The notes below the pieces were generated by a model that had not been told where the DNA came from, did no database searches, and worked only from the letters and a program-made list of their open reading frames with translations. From positions 1-43,192 of the forward strand of contig JAFRJC010000090.1 in assembly GCA_017432445.1 (NCBI GenBank): a DNA stretch of 43,192 nt, written 5' to 3'. The stretch is from Eggerthellaceae bacterium (GTDB lineage: Bacteria > Actinomycetota > Coriobacteriia > Coriobacteriales > Eggerthellaceae). Positions 39,870 through 43,192 of the stretch are shown piece after piece. Numbering within the stretch: position 1 is the first letter of the stretch; the number at the start of each line of letters is the position of its first letter. The position numbers and the translations under genes were made by a program.

Positions 39870-41630
39870 ATGCAGGAAACTGGGCATAAGGGCGAAGACA
39901 AACGGCCAATAGGAAATCTGGTCTGGTTGCCGCTAATCGTCGCCTTGGTTGTCCAATACGGGATTGCAGCAGCCCTGTTTGGCGCAAACGGCGGGAAAGC
40001 ATCGGATGCTCTGCACGCTAGCGCGCCTTCGGTGACCTATGAGGTTTCGGTAACCCAAAACGGGCAAGTCCTCTCGAGCTCCCCGAAAGAGGACGCTTCT
40101 GTCGCCACACCGGCAGACGGCTCCTCCGAAGGTTCTGCAGCTGAGGCTTTCTTGCAAGCGGCAGGGGAGAGCGATGCCGTCAACGCTCTTCGCGGTGAAG
40201 AGAGATTAACGTTTGAATCCGCGTGGACGCGCATTAAAAAGGAGGCTGCGATCGCGAAGGCGAAAACGCGCCAAGCGAACAAAGAGCGCGCCGATCATCT
40301 GCGCTTTGGCAGCCAGCTCAAGCAAGCCGAGGGTTTGAAAGGCCTCAAAGTCAGGGGTTACGACATCAGCGACGAGCGCATGGTGCAACTTGTCGATAAT
40401 CCACCCAGCTACACTGCCGATATCGAGTTCATCGATCAGAGGGACTTGCTGCCATCCGGTTGCGAGATCGTCTCGCTAACGGTCGCTCTTCACAGCATGG
40501 GCTATGACGATGCCGACCCGATTGAAATTGCCGATAAATATGTCGAATACGGCGGTGATTCGGCCAAATACTATACGGGCTCACCTTATGGCGACGGGGG
40601 AGGTTTCCCCCCGTGCATCGTCAATGCCGCAAATAAGTGGCTCAAGGACAATGGGGGCGGTGCCAAGGCGTACAATCTTACGGGCTCATCGTTCGAGGCT
40701 CTCTGCGCACTGGTCGAGCTGGGATATCCCGTTTTGGTCTGGACGACAGACGACATGGTGGAACCTTACGTAGGAAGCGATTGGTATCAGCCCGAGCACT
40801 GTGTCGTGATGTACGGAACGGAGAAGGCTGCCGAGCAGAAGAGCAAACCTGATAGCGGGAAGAAATCCGAAGAAGGCAAGGTTCGAAGCAGCTCCGCGTC
40901 GCAGGATAAGAGTGAAGGCGCGTCGAGCGCATCAAGTGCGAGCGCTTCCTCTAGTTCGGCTGCCAGGGGTTCTTCGAGCGCATCGAGCAAGGCGTCGAGC
41001 AGTTCCGCGAGTTCATCTAGCGCTTCGGTTCAAAGCTCCGCTACTGTTGGTTCGTCTGGCTCTTCCAGCTCCAAGTCAAGTTCCGCCAGCTCCGCGTCCA
41101 AGAGTTCTTCGAGTGCTGCGAGCGCTAAGTCAGCCAGCTCGGCCGCAAGCTCTCCGAGCTCCTCTGGAAGCTCTTCGAGAGCCGCAAGCGTCAAGCCTAG
41201 CAGCTCGGCTGCAAGCTCTTCGAGTGCCGCTAGTGTCAAATCTAAGAACTCGGCCGAAAACTCCAAGAGCGCTGCAAGCTCCAAGTCTGCGAGCTCAACA
41301 AGCTCCTCCTCTGGAGTTTCCACCTCGTCATCGAGCGCTGCGAGCTCCAAGTCGAGCAGCTCAGCGGCAAGCGCATCAGGGTCTAGCGCTTCAAAATCCT
41401 CTAGCGCTGCTGCGCAAAGCCCCTCGCCCAGTGCGGCTTCTAAAAAGAAAGACGACGAGAGCAGCTCCAAATCATCAAATTCCTCGAGCGCATCACCGGC
41501 TCCCGCATACGCATACGTGAAAGTGAGCGACTCCCTCGTTGGCCTTGTAAAACGCGACTACAGCGATTTCAAGGACATTTACGAGAAAGCCGGCAAGCGA
41601 GCGCTCTTCATTCAGCCTGACAACTCTTAA
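39870..41630 (+). CDS. C39-like peptidase with Ser-rich insertion
   Basis: A 586-residue exported or membrane-anchored protein with an N-terminal hydrophobic segment (about residues 15-40). Residues about 175-315 are a Peptidase_C39_2-like domain with catalytic Cys in LLPSGCEIV (C198) and His in PEHCVVMYG (H310). A Ser/Ala/Lys low-complexity stretch of about 225 residues (about 320-545) follows, rich in SSSA/SKSS words. After it the sequence resumes with YVKVSDSLVGLVKRDYSDFKDIYEKAG, which matches the end of a C39_2 domain. The low-complexity tract thus seems to be inserted inside the fold, probably in a loop. Substrate unknown. The ribosome-binding site is weak (GGAG); the reading frame is intact. 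Confidence 0.82.
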   Translation: MQETGHKGEDKRPIGNLVWLPLIVALVVQYGIAAALFGANGGKASDALHASAPSVTYEVSVTQNGQVLSSSPKEDASVATPADGSSEGSAAEAFLQAAGESDAVNALRGEERLTFESAWTRIKKEAAIAKAKTRQANKERADHLRFGSQLKQAEGLKGLKVRGYDISDERMVQLVDNPPSYTADIEFIDQRDLLPSGCEIVSLTVALHSMGYDDADPIEIADKYVEYGGDSAKYYTGSPYGDGGGFPPCIVNAANKWLKDNGGGAKAYNLTGSSFEALCALVELGYPVLVWTTDDMVEPYVGSDWYQPEHCVVMYGTEKAAEQKSKPDSGKKSEEGKVRSSSASQDKSEGASSASSASASSSSAARGSSSASSKASSSSASSSSASVQSSATVGSSGSSSSKSSSASSASKSSSSAASAKSASSAASSPSSSGSSSRAASVKPSSSAASSSSAASVKSKNSAENSKSAASSKSASSTSSSSGVSTSSSSAASSKSSSSAASASGSSASKSSSAAAQSPSPSAASKKKDDESSSKSSNSSSASPAPAYAYVKVSDSLVGLVKRDYSDFKDIYEKAGKRALFIQPDNS

Positions 41631-41710
41631 CGACAAGTTAGCTCCAGGGGTGAAATCGGGCGTTTCATAGCGTTGGTCACAGGGTATGCTTCGATGGAAG
41701 AAGGCTGTGT

Positions 41711-41835
41711 GATAGCCAGCAGCCCGCATTGGCGTAAGGGGTGAGGGCGATTCCGCAGACACTGTTTTAAATCATTCAAAGGTTAGTCGAGGACAAGCCC
41801 GAATCCCCTTATGGCAATGCGGGCGTCCGGCTATC
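41711..41835. repeat. Imperfect 31-base inverted repeat
   Basis: Bases 41711-41741 (GATAGCC, then GCCCGCATTG, then TAAGGGG) match the reverse complement of 41805-41835 at about 26 of 31 positions, with the three named blocks identical. A loop of 63 bases separates the arms. It differs in sequence from the element at 9134-9344 but has a similar design. Confidence 0.6.
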
Positions 41836-41870
41836 CCAAGACTCATTCGAGGGGATTTTGCGAAGGGCGC

Positions 41871-41899
41871 TTGCGTGGCTTAAATGGTGGCGGTACAAT
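41871..41899 (+). promoter_or_regulatory. tRNA-Val promoter
   Basis: TTGCGT (41871-41876), a 17-base spacer and TACAAT (41894-41899) lie 25 bases before the tRNA 5' end. Confidence 0.65.
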
Positions 41900-41923
41900 A
41901 GCCGTTGCGTTGAAACGCAGTAT

Positions 41924-41998
41924 GGACGCTTGGCTCAGCGGGAGAGCATCGCCTTCACACGGCGGGGGTCACTGGTTCAAATCCAGTAGCGTCCACCA
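41924..41998 (+). tRNA. tRNA-Val (anticodon CAC)
   Basis: Standard cloverleaf. The acceptor stem is GGACGCT/AGCGTCC, the D stem GCTC/GAGC, and the anticodon stem TCGCC/GGCGG with loop TTCACAC, giving anticodon CAC (valine, GUG). The T arm is ACTGG-TTCAAAT-CCAGT. A discriminator A and an encoded CCA end follow. It has its own promoter and terminator, so it is a single-tRNA unit. Confidence 0.93.
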
Positions 41999-42005
41999 GA
42001 CATTT

Positions 42006-42035
42006 AAAAAGGCCGTTCTTCGAACGGCCTTTTTT
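42006..42035 (+). terminator. Rho-independent terminator of tRNA-Val
   Basis: GGCCGTTC-TTC-GAACGGCC (42011-42029), with an A tract before it and a T tract after it (TTTTTT), forms a strong hairpin 12 bases after the tRNA. Confidence 0.9.
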
Positions 42036-42234
42036 CTGCACGCTGCGCGGCACCGATGCGCGTCATCTTCGCGTGATCCTGCGACCTCGCGTACCGAAGT
42101 ACGCGTCGGCCGCACGATTCCACGAATCTTGCGCCCTTCGGCACTGCTCGCTCCGCTGTATGTCAGGCGAGTTTCACGAGACGCATTAAACAAGGCTCGG
42201 GATGTTCCGGCGCATTTGGAAATGGGGATAAGGT
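42036..42234. other. Non-coding region with short hairpins
   Basis: About 200 bases without a supported gene. A perfect hairpin CGCGTAC-CGAA-GTACGCG lies at 42088-42105, within a C/G-rich stretch similar in style to the hairpin interior at 12389-12479. Possibly a decayed intergenic repeat. A weak SD-like GGGGATAAGG precedes the ABC-F start. Confidence 0.4.
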
Positions 42235-43192
42235 TTGATTCTTCAGCTCGAACAACTGTCGAAGTCCTTTGGAGGACGTACGTTGTTTTCGGGTGTCAAC
42301 CTGCGACTCGAAGCGTATGACCACCTGGCTTTAGTTGGCCCCAACGGTGCAGGAAAGACGACGCTTTTGCGCATCATCACTGGGCAAGAGGATGCCGATT
42401 CGGGCCGCATCGTGCTGGCCAAGGACGCACGCATCGGGTACCTGGAGCAGGAAGCAATCGAGATGGGGGACAACCCCGTGTTCGAGGAAGTCCTCTCGTC
42501 CCAGGTCGAGATTCTTGAAGCCGAGCGCCGTCTGAGGAAGCTCGAGCACGAGCTTGGCGCGAATCCAACTGAGGCACAGCTAGCCGCCGCCGGTCGCGCG
42601 CGCGACAACTACGAAATACTCGGCGGCTACACCATCGAATCCAAGGTGCGCGGGGTGCTGTTCGGACTTGGCTTCAAAGAAGCCGACATGAGCCGCCACA
42701 CGAGCGAGTTCTCGGGCGGCTGGCAGATGCGCCTGGCGTTGGCGAAGCTTCTGGTGCGCAATCCCGAAGGGCTGCTTCTCGACGAGCCTACGAATCATCT
42801 GGATCTGGAATCCGTGCGCTGGCTGGAGAGCTTCTTGCGCGGATACTCTGGAGCGGTCGTCGTCGTTTCGCATGACCGCGCGTTCATGGACAACATGGTC
42901 GACCGCGTTGCCGAAATCGACAACGGCCAAGTCAACCTGTACAAGGGTAATTACACTGCCTACCTGAGCGCTCGTGAGCAGCGAATCGAGCAGCTCAAGG
43001 CCGAGCAAAAACAGCAGCTTGAGGAAATCGCCCGTCTGGAGGCCTTCGTCGAGAAGCAGCACTTCGGGATTGCGCACCAGAAGCTTCGCCAACGCCAGGC
43101 GCATCTGCCAGCCGCCCGAGACCTCGCTCGTGTGGCGGCTCATGTCGGCGTCTTTGAAGCCAAGTCCGAACAGCACCCCGCGCACCGTGGAT
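42235..43192 (+). CDS. ABC-F ATPase, 5' part; 3' end probably artefactual
   Basis: An ABC-F family protein starting at TTG 42235 (MILQLEQLSKSFGG), running off the window. Domain 1 is complete: Walker A GPNGAGKTT, signature EFSGGWQMRL, Walker B LLLDEPTNHLDL, and the linker helices (YLSAREQRIEQLKAEQKQQLEEIARLEAFVEK). Such proteins act on ribosomes or in antibiotic protection; the type (Uup/YfmR/YdiF-like) cannot be named from half a protein. After about residue 270 the expected family sequence (FVEKFRYK…) is replaced by a frame that is the reverse complement of earlier bases (42639-42785). The true gene most likely continues differently beyond about 43045. The PEGLLLDE variant of the Walker B region may also be a base error, since the copy reads PEVLLLDE. 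Confidence 0.8.
   Translation, partial: MILQLEQLSKSFGGRTLFSGVNLRLEAYDHLALVGPNGAGKTTLLRIITGQEDADSGRIVLAKDARIGYLEQEAIEMGDNPVFEEVLSSQVEILEAERRLRKLEHELGANPTEAQLAAAGRARDNYEILGGYTIESKVRGVLFGLGFKEADMSRHTSEFSGGWQMRLALAKLLVRNPEGLLLDEPTNHLDLESVRWLESFLRGYSGAVVVVSHDRAFMDNMVDRVAEIDNGQVNLYKGNYTAYLSAREQRIEQLKAEQKQQLEEIARLEAFVEKQHFGIAHQKLRQRQAHLPAARDLARVAAHVGVFEAKSEQHPAHRG
42639..42785. repeat. Left arm of terminal inverted duplication
   Basis: This segment of the ABC-F gene matches the reverse complement of 43046-43192, with 4 differences in 147 bases. Confidence 0.85.
43046..43192. repeat. Right arm of terminal inverted duplication
   Basis: Reverse complement of 42639-42785 with four differences, ending exactly at the window end. 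The junction lies at a TCGTCGAGAAG word shared by both strands of the gene. Confidence 0.85.

Larger units (their letters stand above)
41631..41923. other. Intergenic region before tRNA-Val
   Basis: These 293 bases contain an imperfect inverted repeat (41711-41835) and the tRNA promoter (41871-41899). No coding region is supported. Confidence 0.55.

Noticed and set aside
40900..41480. Repeated short words that look like tandem DNA repeats
   Set aside because: They encode the Ser/Ala tract in frame; no CRISPR spacers or regular period were found.
41924..41998. tRNA-Val as an integration site for a mobile element
   Set aside because: No integrase gene and no repeated copy of the tRNA 3' end in the window.
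42580..43185. Minus-strand frame with ABC-F similarity at its start
   Set aside because: It begins in the inverted duplicate and then reads antisense to the ABC-F gene; explained by the fold-back, not by a second gene.

Overview
The window reads as chromosomal DNA of a high-GC (roughly 60 %) Gram-positive actinobacterium, most likely class Coriobacteriia (Eggerthellales, gut-associated). Reasons: the codon bias, several genes that appear to lack a Shine-Dalgarno site and start right after a TACACT/TACAAT -10 box, a two-trefoil amidase, long Ser/Ala-rich linkers in exported proteins, and a gut-type double-TIR/TPR protein. The genus cannot be fixed from sequence alone. Most genes are on the + strand.

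Layout. 1-9125: a large unknown acidic protein, ettA (-), a secreted ricin-like/amidase cell-wall hydrolase and mfd. 9126-12585: an inverted-repeat element, an acyltransferase-SGNH membrane protein with a Ser-rich linker (-), then a second, long hairpin element. 12586-19574: a nitrilase-family amidohydrolase, an ATP-grasp protein, a DUF1461 membrane protein, a double-TIR/Sel1/TPR protein with unusual codon use, and a HAD phosphatase. 19783-24742: a heterodimeric ABC exporter whose first start codon lies in a perfect dyad, and a SAM methyltransferase (-).

25112-33417 is the most interesting region. It holds a small precursor-like protein ending its leader in LLAAAGG, a LytS-type histidine kinase, a response regulator with a SARP-like output domain, an ECF sigma factor, a very short HlyD-like adaptor, a C39-peptidase ABC exporter, a second NHLM-type ABC protein and a STAS protein. 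Together they look like a peptide maturation/export and signalling locus related to the NHLM (nitrile-hydratase-leader) export systems, with no modification enzyme in sight.

33537-43192: a small CNCDAC protein, a membrane protein, YhdT/PanF pantothenate uptake, ribF, a His-rich COG0523 metallochaperone GTPase, a peptide deformylase-like protein, a C39-like peptidase split by a Ser-rich insertion, tRNA-Val(CAC) with a clear promoter and terminator, and the start of an ABC-F gene. The last ~147 bases are an inverted near-copy of bases 42639-42785, probably a fold-back artefact at a contig end, so the 3' end of the ABC-F reading frame should not be trusted.
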